Shown here: positions 49,636 through 61,717 of the stretch, piece by piece | Numbering within the stretch: position 1 is the stretch's first letter | Layout of the letters: each line of letters opens with the position of its first letter | Source: Loxodes magnus | Lineage: Eukaryota > Ciliophora > Karyorelictea > Loxodida > Loxodidae | Direction: 5' to 3' | Assembly: GCA_946699065.1 (NCBI GenBank) | Contig: CAMPDV010000061.1 | Span: 1-64,000 of the forward strand | Length of the DNA stretch: 64,000 bases | Position numbers and translations under genes: made by a program | The notes under the pieces: model-generated | The model's database searches: none | What the model was told of the DNA's origin: nothing | The model's input: the letters and a program-made list of their open reading frames with translations, nothing else

Positions 49636-51144
49636 TCACTCTCTCCACATCATAGAATAAAGTCCTGGCAATCCAAAATTTATTGAAACGCCAAATATCA
49701 TTACGACGTAGAAAAATCTTTGCTTTAAAGAAGTTAATTTAAATTTTATCTCTCTAAATGGCGAGCAATTAGCTTTTCTCATAATTACCTTTATAATTAA
49801 AACTATTAAAATCTGAATTAGCAACATAAGTACTAGAAGAAAATGTTCGTCTTTAATTTTTGACATACTAACAATAGGAAATCCCTTACAGTCAACTAGA
49901 GTAGTCATACAATAGTCATAATACTTAGTTGATATTAGTAAAAAGTAGATTAAAATGCTATATAATTCCAGTTCCGTTTTTAAGCCATAATAAACACAAG
50001 TAGCAGGGTTAATTTTCATTTTGTATTCCTTATTTCTAGCAAAAATATATTTTTTTATATAAAACACAAGCCTATTCAGTAGTCTATTCAGTAGAAAAGT
50101 TTTTGCTATTAAATCCATTATAAAACTCTAAGTCATAGTAAATCAAAATGCCATAGAGTTAATTCCAACTTGATCAATTAAGGTATGTAATGTTCCTATA
50201 TAAATATACTCGAATGTAATAAAGAACATTAAGATAATTGCAAGAATGTTATGTTCATACCGCTTGAAGTATCTGTATCTAAGTAACAAATTACCACCAT
50301 ACTTTATCAAAAATAAAATGAAAGGAACTAGTTACAAAGTTGTTTCTGGTTTTTCAGCCATCAAATATGGAAAAATTGTTTCAAAAAAAAATTTAACTCC
50401 AGAGAAATAAGTTAATAGTAATAAGACAGCCGTAAATATTTTGAAGTATATCAATGATTGTTTTATGATTAGAAAAATTTCAGCTACATACATGAAATTA
50501 CCAACCATAAATGCGAATGATTTTTTGCTGAAAAAAATAATATGACCCACTAAATGATTAAAAAGCGGTATAAATGTCAGAGTAATAATTATACGACTTT
50601 GGAGGTTATTTTTAAGAGAGTAAAGCATCAAAAAGTAAACGTTTATGCAATAGAAAAAGTAATAATTAGATTCGAATAATTTAGTCATTACTAGATTTGT
50701 TATTTTTTAGCACTCATCAACACAACTAATCTATTCTTGTGTTTCAATCACCCTATTCTTCACTTTTTGGTCGAAACTTTCTCATTTTTATATATCACAG
50801 AACGTGGAAAGATTAAAATGATTCATTATGAAAAACTTGATAGAAGTGACAGTAAAAAAGAAAAAAATTGAAAAGGTAAAATCGTAGACTCTATTTTCGT
50901 CGTGGATATTAACGCTATTCTCTTCAGTTCAATTTACTACAGGAAATTCAGTTTCTAGAGGCGTTTTCATTATTTCAATTTCGTTTTAGAAATCAAATCT
51001 GAGTTACTAGAATGTTTTCTCTTCTGATATTGATTCTTTTTATTGACTTTTATTGTCAATAGCACTTTCTGATAAATTAGCTTGAAGAGAGGACTCTGAA
51101 TTAATAGGTTCTATTTATACTGATTTTCTTGTTAAAGATTTCAT
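49636..51144 (-). CDS. Polytopic membrane protein, ciliate family, paralogue B (502 aa)
   Basis: ATG at 51144 to TGA at 49636-49638 is 503 codons in one frame. It aligns end to end with the gene at 26770-28260. A polar N-terminus is followed by a first membrane segment (YDFTFSIFFFFTVTSIKFF), about seven more hydrophobic segments, and the conserved end NFGLPGLYSMMWRE-TGA. Key positions prove the code: IQKWESFDQ uses TGA for Trp (50782-50784) where the paralogue has TGG, and CAA for Gln where the paralogue has TAG; MAFWFT again has TGA against TGG. Function is unknown. The LINE lies just beyond its 3' end, in the opposite orientation. The gene looks intact. Confidence 0.88.
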
Positions 51145-53069
51145 TTTATTTAAGTTTATTTATAATAGCATTGATAATCTTCAATTTATTATAAACAAAA
51201 ACGTAATTTCTCATTTGAATCCTTAAAGAATACTTAAGATAAAATATAGCAAAAGTTAAGAATAAAAAAAGAAGTTAAAAAGCACAAAAAAAGGAACTAA
51301 GAATCACAGTTGAACTAATTTAAAAAAGGTAAAGATTGATTAACATTGAATAAGTAAAACAATAGAAAATTCCTACAAAAAAAAGCGAAAAAATGAATAA
51401 TTTGACTATGCATAGTTAAATCTAACTAATGTAAGTTATATTAAATTTATTTAAGGGTTTTTAGTAATGCTAAAATATAATTATCTATAAATACAACAAA
51501 ATTTAATTAAAATAATTCTAAAGAGTTTGAGGAAAGAATACAATGGATTTTAGTGGCTGAATATAAGACAAAAAGAACCAAAATGTTTATTGATAATATA
51601 AAAAGCTAAAACTTTCTTGAAAACAGCAATCAACATTCATTAAAATTATTAATCTGATTACTTAACTGAAAGCATCAATGAGATTTTTAAAATTTAGTAT
51701 TTTTGATTAAGTTTCACAATGGAAATATTTAGTAAGTATCTAAATTAAAATGCTTAAAGCGTTAATTATTACTAATACACCTTAAACAGAAGAAAGAATA
51801 TTAATTTTTCATCTAAATAATAGTCATCCTTAAGATACTAATATTCAAATATTTATCCCTTTATCTATTAAGAGAGTATATATATAGAGCCTTAAACTTA
51901 ATAGTGATTATATTTTATAGTTATAAAACTAATAATTTAAAGAGGAGCTTTCGATTTTTATGACTTTCAATTAATTAGATAATTCTACTTTTATATGGTA
52001 ATTTAGATATGTAATTTAAATTATGTTTGTCCACTTTATGTTTATTATAATTATCATCCCTCACTAACTAACCCCAAAGAAAACCTAAATTTAAGTCTCC
52101 CTTGAAGTTAATCATTTTTAGGAAATCCAAGACGTTAAGTTAATTGATCATTATTCTTCTGTACTAATGGTATTTTAACTATTTCACTTTGCTTACTTTT
52201 GTAATGTTTTTTCTTATTTATTTTAAACCATATCGCTGATCATTATTTTCTATTGATTTATTCCTATTATTTGAAAATAATCAAGAACGAATAAAGGAAA
52301 TCAATAATACCATTCTGACTTTATTGATTGATAAACAATAGAGAGTTACTGGAATCAAAAAAGTAGGATAGTAAATAGCAACTACATAGCTTTAGATATC
52401 TCTAGAGATATAACTTAAAATGTGAATTTTAAAATCTTTCTAATCATATTAAGTCTATTTCTAGCGCTATGTACCAAACTTAAACTTAAATTTGCGTACA
52501 TTTGCAGTTAGCTTCTAGTAAGGAAGTTCACTAATAAAGCTTGCTTATTTTTTATATGATAGCTTACCTTAAAAATATTTGAGTAAGCACTCAAAAAATG
52601 TTAAAGCTGAAGCTAAAGTTAAATATCTAATTTCATAGAAATATATTCTAAGTCCTACTTTGCTTTATGTTCCATTAAGAACTAGAACTGCTAGCAACGT
52701 ATTTAGAGGATTCATTTTATTTTATAAAAGTCTTTACATTATTAAATGCATAAGCATATTCAAGTATCTTAAATTGATGAAATGTATAAAACATTAAAAT
52801 GTGGGAGCGATCATAGTTAGGCTAGTTTAAATTATGACACTTCATAATTGATATATGATTTAAGAGCTATAGCATTATCTTTTATAGACTAGAAATTTAA
52901 GTACTAATACGTCCCTTTTAACTACCTTCTTCTCTGTAGTAATAAATCTATCTTTGAGATTTAAAAACTAAATTAATATAAAAAAAGAAATTAAGATAAA
53001 AGCTATAAAGATACTTAAATTTGGTGTTTGTTCTATAATTATACAGTTACAAGATAAATTAAGTATACC
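51145..53069. other. Unassigned region
   Basis: Mixed composition, with some parts (52040-52700) less A/T-extreme. All frames are nearly open, and I found no motif or paralogue to choose one. It may include the 5' part of the RING-like gene relic that becomes recognisable after 53070. Confidence 0.4.
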
Positions 53070-54110
53070 AAGCTTTTTGCTTAGAAATAAGATGCTCACA
53101 AAAATACTTAGATTTAGTACTCTGCTTAGTATCAGTTTTAAAATGCTCTAACTTGTTTAACTCCCTATGTGCTAAATTAATATTAGCACTAGAAATTTGA
53201 TTAGTAGGAAATCTTAGAAAATCAATAATTAATATACGAAGAATTGCTTAAAAGTCTAGAAATATATGAGTAGTAGTTAAGTTAAATGGATAAATAACTT
53301 ATAGAATATCAAAATAAATCCATGAAGAGACAGAAAATAAATAATAGCTAGAAAAAATAAAATTTGGTGATGATGCTGAGATTGTCTTAGATTTATTAAA
53401 ATGAAAAGCTAGAAATAGAATAAAATTAATTTCAAATGCTCCTTAAAAAAGTATATCATAAAGTAGGAAGCTAATCAAAATTAAGATATTTAAGCTACTA
53501 TAATTTTTAGTAAAATTAGTAAGATCAAATGCAATAATAACTATGAAATGCTAGAGTAAATTAAGTTTCTTATCCACAAGATTAAAATAATAAATAAACT
53601 AAGATTAATGCATAAAATGCTTCAACAAAAGCAAAACTTATTAGCTTTGACTTTTAGTCATAATTTTTGCAAGGATTGCTTGCTTAACTGAATCAGAAGT
53701 TAAACTGAAAGGAATTTTATTATTTTAGAAGAAGAAAAAAGGAAGGATTGAAATAATACGAATTGCAAAGTTTCTTTAAAAGACTTTGAAATAGAAAATG
53801 TAATTGGTAAAGAAATGATTACTAAGCGAATAAAATAATTGAGGAATAGTAATAGCAAAATAATAATAAAGATAAGTAGAATAATTCAATTATTCTTGCT
53901 GCAATTGCGTGCTGAAGTTATAAGATACAATTTTGATAAAAAACTATTTAAGGAGCAATTGAGAGGAGGTTAAAATGCTAATGGGATTCTATTTTGTATT
54001 TTTAAGAGAATTGTAGAAGATGGATAAGATTGGAGATTTCAATTTAAGATATAAAAAGTTATTTAATAAAGAAAAAACTTAGAATAGTTAAGAGAGTGTA
54101 TATATACAAA
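53070..54110 (+). pseudogene. RING/RBR-like gene, probably degenerate
   Basis: A Q-rich coiled-coil segment in one frame (ILENQQLIYEELLKSLEIYE) precedes, in another frame, a RING-like piece: LTFSHNFCKDCLLNWI near 53650, like the H-x-FC-xx-C core of RING fingers. This is followed by NTNCKVSLKDFEIENVIGKE, which resembles the end of RING1 in RBR-type ubiquitin ligases. Several Cys expected in a working RING or IBR domain are not seen, and the frame changes at least once, so I favour a relic; introns are the alternative. The C-terminal block EDGQDWRFQFKIQKV recurs next to the LINE at 49.45 kb, so the gene exists in at least two copies. Confidence 0.4.
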
Positions 54111-54600
54111 TCTTAAAACTAAATTTACTAATTCATAATTCAGCTAATAATATAAACCAATGCAGAATAAGTTAAATGAAGATAAGTGAAATAATAAAAA
54201 TTAAAAAAGAGTGATATTAAACGCATCTATTAAAGTTCATAATTTATCCTTTAATATTACATGACTAGCTTATAAGCAAAAGAAGCTATATACATTAATA
54301 TAACAATTATCAGCTAAAAATAAACTAACAAAATCATGCTTAAATTAATATAATTTGTATATAATATATTTCTAAATAACTTAATCAATTAAATAAAAAG
54401 CTGAAAGTATATGATTATATAGTTAACTTTAAATTTAAGCTACTTAATCCTAAGGATAATAAGTTAATCTTTTTAATTATTTTGTTTTAAAAATAGTGAT
54501 ATATTTCAAAATTTTAGTAAAGGAAAGGTTTAATTCTTGCTTTCTTTCTTCAAACTTGTAAATTCATAATTTCATAGATTTAGGCAATTATAAAATCTCT
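54111..54600. other. AT-rich spacer
   Basis: A/T-rich, with nothing recognisable. Confidence 0.45.
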
Positions 54601-56500
54601 AATGTATTCTACTATATAATTGCTTGAGAGGTTGACATTATACTGTAAATTAATTTTACAAGTAGTTTAGAAGCTATTTCTTGATTTAGGAATGTGTGAT
54701 ATTAAGATATAGCAAAGATATGCAATAAATAAAAATTTTTGATTATTAATGAAATATTTTCTCTTAAGATTTAAAATGTAATTTATGAATTTTATAGAAA
54801 CAGATTAATTAGTGGACTGAACATTTTATGTTTAACTACAAAATTCAATCTTGTTGAATAAACCTCTAAAAAGTAGAAAATTTTCCCTCATAAAGCATGA
54901 CCCCAATTAATTTGATCTTCATATAGAAAAAGTTTATTATTTCTAATTTATTGATAAAAGGTTATTTATCCTTTTTTAAGCTATTTTTCTTTATCATGAA
55001 ATTTGTCTAAAAGTGAATTTTATTTTTAGAAAGTAAGTTACTCAAGCTAAAGATAGATGAAGCTTTTTATATAAAAAGGAAAATTTTAGCATTCTGAGAT
55101 TATTGGTTCATAATAATTGCATTTATTATTGTTTTTGCTGTTTAAAATCCCTTCATTTTATCTTTTATCTACTTAATTTATTTTTAACTTGAACATATTC
55201 TTCGATTTATATCTTTATCTAGGAGAAAAAACGTGGATAATAATCTCAGGTGTAACTATATATGTGATCTGAAATTAATCTAAGATTATTTCTCATTGTT
55301 GTCTTAAAAATGGATATCTGCAGTTGAGTCTTTTTGTCTCTTGACTTGGAACAATTTATAAATGTTTCTATAAAAATACCATAAAGCTTTCACATATCCT
55401 TCTTTTATGGAATCTACTAAACTTGAGCAAATATTCCAGCTAATTTTGGAAAATGGTGATTTCTGCACATGATTGCCCAACTCTTTAGTAATTAATTTTT
55501 AGAAAGATGTCGACTTTCTGTAGTTTAATATAAATCTTATTTTGGTTACTTAATACAGTCTGAAAAATGTTTCCTTTGATTATTTTAGTTGAATTTTATA
55601 TTCCAGATGTAAAAAAATTTTATTAAAGATTTTGAAGTTTTTGTGACTTTTTCGTGATAGAAATGGAATTATCAAGTAGTATCTAAATCTATAGCATTAC
55701 AATAATGAAAATTTTTCTTCTGTTAACATTCCGTGAAGACTCGAAATGATTGCTATCGAGGTGACAGTAGACATCCTTTGCAGAATTAGAGATAATTTAA
55801 ATAAGCTAAGCTAATGACCCAATATCTTGTATTCCAATGGCAATGCTATGAAACTCATTAGAAAATAGGTAAATTAGTGCTTTTTTAAGTTAAAATTACC
55901 TTTCTTTACCTGGCTAAAAGGATAAATCTTCCCAAAATTAAATGTTTAAAATTAAAATTTTGTTATATCTTTACTATTAATATACTAGTAGCAAACTATT
56001 TCTCAATCTAATAAAATTAAATAATATAGCACATCAAAAGGAATCATTCAAACGAGCTATCATGATTAACTAATAAATTGGTAACAGCTTAAGATAGAAA
56101 TTAGCGAAGAATTCAAGGCAAAAGCAGAAAGATAGCTAAATGATTTTGATAATTAGGGAAATCTAATTTAGAAAAACACTACAGAAACACTCTCTTAACT
56201 ATCTTAGCATAACACCGTTAATATCTATAAAAGTTTCGGTCTAAAATAAATCAAAAACCAGCTTTCTGAAAAATAACTATTAATTAAGATGCTTCTAAAT
56301 AACCTCCGATAGTGTTACAAGAAACTTGGTGTATCAGATAAAAGCTTTTGAGAAAGCTAATGATTAAAATAATAAAAAGAAAGGTAAATGAAATAAATCC
56401 TAATGATAAAAGATTAAGTAAGATGAGCTTAAGTGAATAAAAAAGTTTGTTCTTGCTACTCTCTAAAATATTAACAATAAACAAAGAGGCTAAAATAAAA
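54601..56500 (+). other. Coding-like stretch, frame not resolved
   Basis: Less A/T-rich than the surrounding spacer and probably part of a gene. On the plus strand one frame, from an ATG at 54897 through another at 55407 to beyond 56050, gives a membrane-like N-terminal part (FWDYWFIIIAFIIVFAVQNP) and then FLQKYHKAFTYPSF. Another frame is equally protein-like near 54770-55000 (KFSLIKHDPNQFDLHIEKVY), and the third near 56280-56480 (SLSEQKSLFLLLSKIL). Because neither TAA, TAG nor internal TGA closes a frame, I cannot choose between a single gene, a gene with short introns and a decayed gene. No family is recognised. Confidence 0.35.
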
Positions 56501-57891
56501 AAAAGGAAATGATTCGTTTATGTATTAAATAAAGTTTTCTAAATATAAAGCAACTTAAAGAGAAATATCTCTTTTTAATTTAAATAACTTAAGAAAGTTA
56601 AAAAACTTTTTCTAAAGAATCTATTTTTAGGAATCATAGTTTTTTATTAGAATATAAAGAACTTATTGAAAGAAGTTACTTTATTTACTTTTCAAGAAGC
56701 TAAATAATCTAACAGAAAAGGATATTAGTAAATTAAAAGCCTATATTTCAATTATTAGATTAATTATCTTAATTAAAGCAAATAATTTTATATTAAAAAA
56801 ATATTATTTTTAACTTGAAAATAACCATATAGAAAATACTAAATTTTCTAAATATGATTAAAAATAAAAATGCTTAAATAATAAAAAATATAAAAATAAT
56901 AAATATCAAATAAATTAAGTAAATAAAAAGCTATTATTTTTATAATAATTTTGATAGATTAATTTAACCTTTATTTAATTTTCAAACGAATTAATAAAAA
57001 TTCTAAAAATTTAAAACTTTTTTTATTTAATTTTAATTATAAATTTTGCTTTTCTTATTGAGTAAAATAATATAAATAAGCATTTTACTCTTTTCAATTT
57101 TCTAAAGTTTACTCTTCATAATTATGTTTTTTATTTTTTTTGGAAATATAATTTTATTTATATTAAATTAATGAAATTAAAATTACTCTGCTAATTTAAA
57201 AATTTATTTATGCTTTAAAATAATTTTAACTGTAAAATGAAAAAAATTTAGCTCTTTTAATGAAGGTATTTGGACAAAATTGAAAAAAACAATTATTTTT
57301 ATATTAATTACTATATAAAATAGGTGAAAAAAACTATAAAATTTTCATTTTTCATTTATAATAAAAAATATTAGTAAATAAATCCTATCTTTAGTATAAA
57401 CTTAAATTATGAAGTTTACTATTTTTTTAAGTAAAAAATATATATAAAATAAAAGTGTTAAATAGAATTAAATAAAGTGCTTAAATAAAATAAAATTACA
57501 TTAAAATTCTATTTTTAAAGATTTTATTAAAAAATTTTAATTTTTATAATAAAAATTGAATGATATAAATAGTTTAATTTAGTAATTAAAATTTATTAAG
57601 TATGATTTACAATCTTAAAGTTTTGCTTATTTAAAATCTCTTTTTAAATAAAATTACAAATGTATATTTTAATTATTTTTATAAAAGTCAATAAATATAA
57701 AATTGAATCAAAAAATTAAATATTTAAACTTCTATAAGACTAAAAAATTACTTCTTTTGTTTTTAGATAATTTTTATAATATTTTTGATATAAAAAGTTT
57801 TAGATATATTTTTATATATAATCAATTTATCTAATTTTTTAATTTATGCTTTATTTTATTTTTTTAATTTAATTAAATTTAGAGTCATTTT
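56501..57891. other. AT-rich spacer, no gene seen
   Basis: Very A/T-rich from about 56800 on. It contains the 3' flank of the minus-strand gene ending at 57892. No motif found. Confidence 0.55.
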
Positions 57892-60081
57892 TCATTCTTC
57901 TTCTACATAATTAAAAATCTTTTTGTCGATCAAATCAAATAATCTATTGTCTATTTCATTCTCTGTACTTTTATTAATAATTTAATTGCAAAATTTAAGA
58001 ACTTTATCCAAATCTTAAATGCTTCTAATATTTTCTGCTTCATTTTTATTCTTAAACATCTAAGAAGGTAATAGAGTAACTTCGTGTTCTTTCAATGTTT
58101 CTATCTAACCTATTTGGATTTTTGGTTTAGATACATAATTAAAAACTGCCAATTACTCTTAATTGAATAAAACATTTTTTAATTTTTCAATTTCGACCAT
58201 TTTTTGAATTAGAAAATCCATTTCCAAATATTAGTAAAACGTATCACTAGCTTTATCAAAAAGTTCCATATTCTTTTAGGTAGCTTTTTTAATCTTCGAT
58301 TGTCTATTCTTTGCTCTAAAAAAGTTAACGAGCTTGTAAAAATAGTAGGTGAAAAAGTTGATTTTTAAAGGAGTTTCATTATTATACTTAGTTTTTAAGT
58401 ATTTTTTCTTCTATTCTTTTGAGATTTAAAATATAAACTTTCTTTTATGCTTCTATATATTTTGCATTGTTTTAGGATTTTCTTATTCTAGATTTAAAGA
58501 TCATTCTTAATCTGTTTTATTTAAATTTGACTCACTATTTTCTCTTTGTGACTTTAAAATATAGTAATTTTCTTCCTTTTAAAGAGTATTTAAAATATTA
58601 AATTTTTTTATTTCATTTTATTCTCTATCAGACTCAGAAATATCCTATTCTAGTAATGTCATTTATATCATTTTATCTGAAGAATTTCCTACTTATTGAT
58701 TTTAATTTTATTCTTGTAATTATTCTAACTATATTATTGAAGCTTCTTTTAAGCTAGTTTATTAGTTTGATGAGTCATGAAATTTAAACTGCTCATTATC
58801 ATCTTTAAGTTTCTTTTCTTCAAAAAAATTAGTTTAGTTTATCTCTTAAAGTTGATCTGAATTTTATTTTTAGTTTTTTCCTTTCTTTCTTGCCTTTTTT
58901 CATTCTTATTTTTCTTATAAAGGCATTTTTTAAATTTCAGAATTACAACAAAGTTTACCTTCATTTCCTGAATCCAGCTTTTGATCAGTTTGTTATAATG
59001 GTATAACTTTTGCTATATTCAAGCTTTAATTTTCTTAGCAGTCTTCTATATCAAAAATATCGTTGATAAAACTTTTTGCGAAAGCGTATTTCGAATATAT
59101 TTTAATCAGAATCTTGCTTACAATGAAAATTGCATTAAGAACACCTCCTAATTGAGAAATCACATTTTGGAATTTTTAATATCTTCTCTTGTAATGGAGT
59201 TAGCTATCAGAAGAAAAAACCCATAGCGCAAACACATCGGTAGAGTAAAGATTAATGTTTGATATAGAGTTTATTTATTATTTCTCTAGAGTAGTATCAT
59301 GAATCACATTTTTATTCTCTAATAAATATCCATCGTCAGTTTCTATTTTGATAGGTTAGAAAGCTATGTATCCTTATTAAAAGGAATAAATATCAACCAT
59401 CCAGAAATATGCGCTAATCTAGGTTTTGATTGGATTTTCATAATTTGTAATATCTATAGATTTATCAGTAAAGATGACAGTAAAGTAAAGTTAGTTTTAT
59501 ATCATCTCTTCAATTTCACTCAAAGAAGCACACTAAACTTTCGTTGAATTCTCGCACATTTTTACTTATAACTTCACGCTTTAGGCTTTTTTCTCATCTA
59601 TATATCCTCCCAATTCAAAGGATTCTTAGTCAAAACATTACATAAGAGAAATATTCTGGAATTCATTTTAGGAGTATTCTTCAGAGTCTTTAAAGGAATT
59701 AGCATCACACTTCTTGGTTGGAATTTTCTAAAAATATCCGTCATATTAATCTTATATATAGTATCAAGCCTCTAAGGTGAAATAAGTAGGAGGAACTTCA
59801 ATAATTCCTTAAAATTTAGAAAATCCAAACGAAAAGCTAAAATTATTTGTCCCAATATACTATCAAGGACGATGATATTGTTTAATTGTTTGAGATAACG
59901 TTTCTGGGTTTCTTCGAAGCATCATATCTTGTCCTAAGCTAATAAATGAAAGCAAAAAAATTATATAAGTGCAAAGTGATAAAAATGCTCCAATAAATGT
60001 ATAAAATCCTCTAGCTCCCTTATACAGAAAGCATATTTATGTTGGATAAATATCTAAATAGCTTAATAAGCTAGATGCCAT
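57892..60081 (-). CDS. Large two-TM protein, ciliate family, paralogue B (729 aa)
   Basis: ATG at 60081 to TGA at 57892-57894 is exactly 730 codons with no break. It aligns along its length with the gene at 35780-38002: SYLDIYPTQI, GFYTFIGAFLSLCTYIIFLL (membrane segment 1), HRPWQYIGTNNFSFSFGF with Trp as TGA at 59863-59865, WMVDIYSFQQG, HYKRRYQKFQNVISQLGGVL leading into membrane segment 2, FINDIFDIED, then a long Q/E/K-rich tail with KQEWKKARKK (TGA again). Conserved C-terminal helices (FDKASDTFYQYLEMDFLIQK, DLDKVLKFCNQIINK) end in NYVEEE-TGA. The two-TM plan with a large loop and long charged tail suggests a surface or vesicle membrane protein; function unknown. Confidence 0.88.
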
Positions 60082-60859
60082 TTATTTTTATAGTTAGATC
60101 TTTTTCTAAAAATATAAAAAATAAAATAGTTAAAATAGAATAAATTTTAATTCAAAAAAAAAAAACAGATTTGGTCGAATATGACGAAGAATATTTCTAA
60201 TTCCTTCAGCAGTAAGCAAAAATCAATTTCAGTAAATTTTTTAATTTCTATTAATAATGAAGTTTTATAAAAATAATATTGCATTTCTATCCTGAATAGT
60301 ATTGTTTACTAAAACCTTTTTAAAATATCTTTCCTTAATTTATTTTATATCATATCAATTTTCCTTACTAATATTAAATGCTATATTTAAATATTAATTT
60401 CTAAATATCTTTATAAACTATTTAATTTGTTTTATTTAGGTTAAATATTTATACTTCAAGTATTTAAATTGTATTATTTAGATTTTGATTTAATTGATAA
60501 ATAACTAGGTTTATATTTATTTTATTTCATATTAGCATTAATTTAAATATATCTGCTTTAAAGGTAAAATGTTTAAAGTTTTTAAATCCTTTATTTTGCT
60601 AATGATAAAGATATATTAGACTAACTAGAATAAATTACTTATATAATATTTCAAATTAATAATAAAGTGCTCATATTCTAATTTTTTAATTATTGATCTT
60701 AGTGAGATGAAGGGGAAGTGGTAATCATCCATATAGAAAAATGGTACAGGAGTTCAACCTCGATAAAATGGATAACTGAAATAGATTGAAATTCCAGGAA
60801 AAGCAAACATGTTTTAAATTTTTATTTGATAAAAACTGTGTATCTAATCTGTATTTAAG
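60082..60859. other. AT-rich spacer
   Basis: A/T-rich, with a poly-A run near 60155-60170 upstream of the two-TM gene. A slightly G+C-richer patch at 60700-60800 is unexplained. Confidence 0.5.
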
Positions 60860-61165
60860 TCATTTTAGATTCTGTTTATATTTATAAAAATTATTATTAG
60901 TTCTTTCCCAGTTCTTTAGTCTCTTTATCTTTTAAATTATTTGTAGCTAGAGCAGTACTTTATTAGTTTTTGGGAAGAATTACAATATCAGCACTTTTTT
61001 ATCTTCTACATTTGCTTCTATTTCGGAAGAATAAAGTTCGCAAGTTTTCCAATCTTTTATTATCTCAGTTTTTTCAAATTTTTTTAAATTCTTTAATAGA
61101 TTTACCACTATACTAGTCTTATTTTCTTCATTTTCATTGGAACTTCTTTTATTTTGCTGACTCAT
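60860..61165 (-). CDS. Small hypothetical protein, 101 aa
   Basis: ATG at 61165 opens 101 codons to a TGA at 60860-60862. The first 61 codons contain no TAA, TAG or TGA at all, which in this A/T-rich DNA is better than chance. It is acidic, N/E/K-rich at the start (NKRSSNENEENKTS), then VVNLLKNLKKFEKTEIIKDW and KTCELYSSEIEANVEDKK. The C-terminal 40 residues are less certain. No family recognised. Confidence 0.45.
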
Positions 61166-61717
61166 TATTAATTAAATAACATTCTTCTGCTAAGACTTTA
61201 TTTTATACAAGTTATTTCCGTAAACATGCCGCTTATAAGGATAGTTGTTTAAAATGAATCACCCTTTATTTTATTTTGTCTGAAAGAATGCAAATTAACT
61301 TGCATTTTTACTGATAATTTTCTTTATTTTGTCTTATTATACAGATACGAATTGTTCTATTATTGAAGAGCTTTCCAGGTTTTTTATAGTCATTTATCTT
61401 GATATTATAATATTGGCTAAGGTGGCTTTCACTTTTTCTCTTTTAGTCTGACTTATCTCCTAACATTTATTGCTAAGATTTTGATGTTTATCTGTTCTCC
61501 ATTTATTGGGCTTTTTTAGATTATTCAAAGGGAAAAAACCTTATTTATATTTGATTTTTTAATCTAAATAAATTATCATATAGATGTAGAATAATTTTAT
61601 AACTTAATTAAATACTATTCATTCATAATTTTAACTTAAATAAAATAATTAAGATAAATAAATATTTTTTATTATTAATTGAAGAATAATAATACCTTAA
61701 TAAAATATAACTAAGAG
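61166..61717. other. AT-rich spacer
   Basis: Between the small ORF and the retroelement. Nothing recognisable. Confidence 0.5.

Noticed and set aside
56284-56484. Minus-strand 66-codon hydrophobic frame
   Set aside because: Probably the antisense of a K/R/Q-rich plus-strand coding-like stretch; no independent support.
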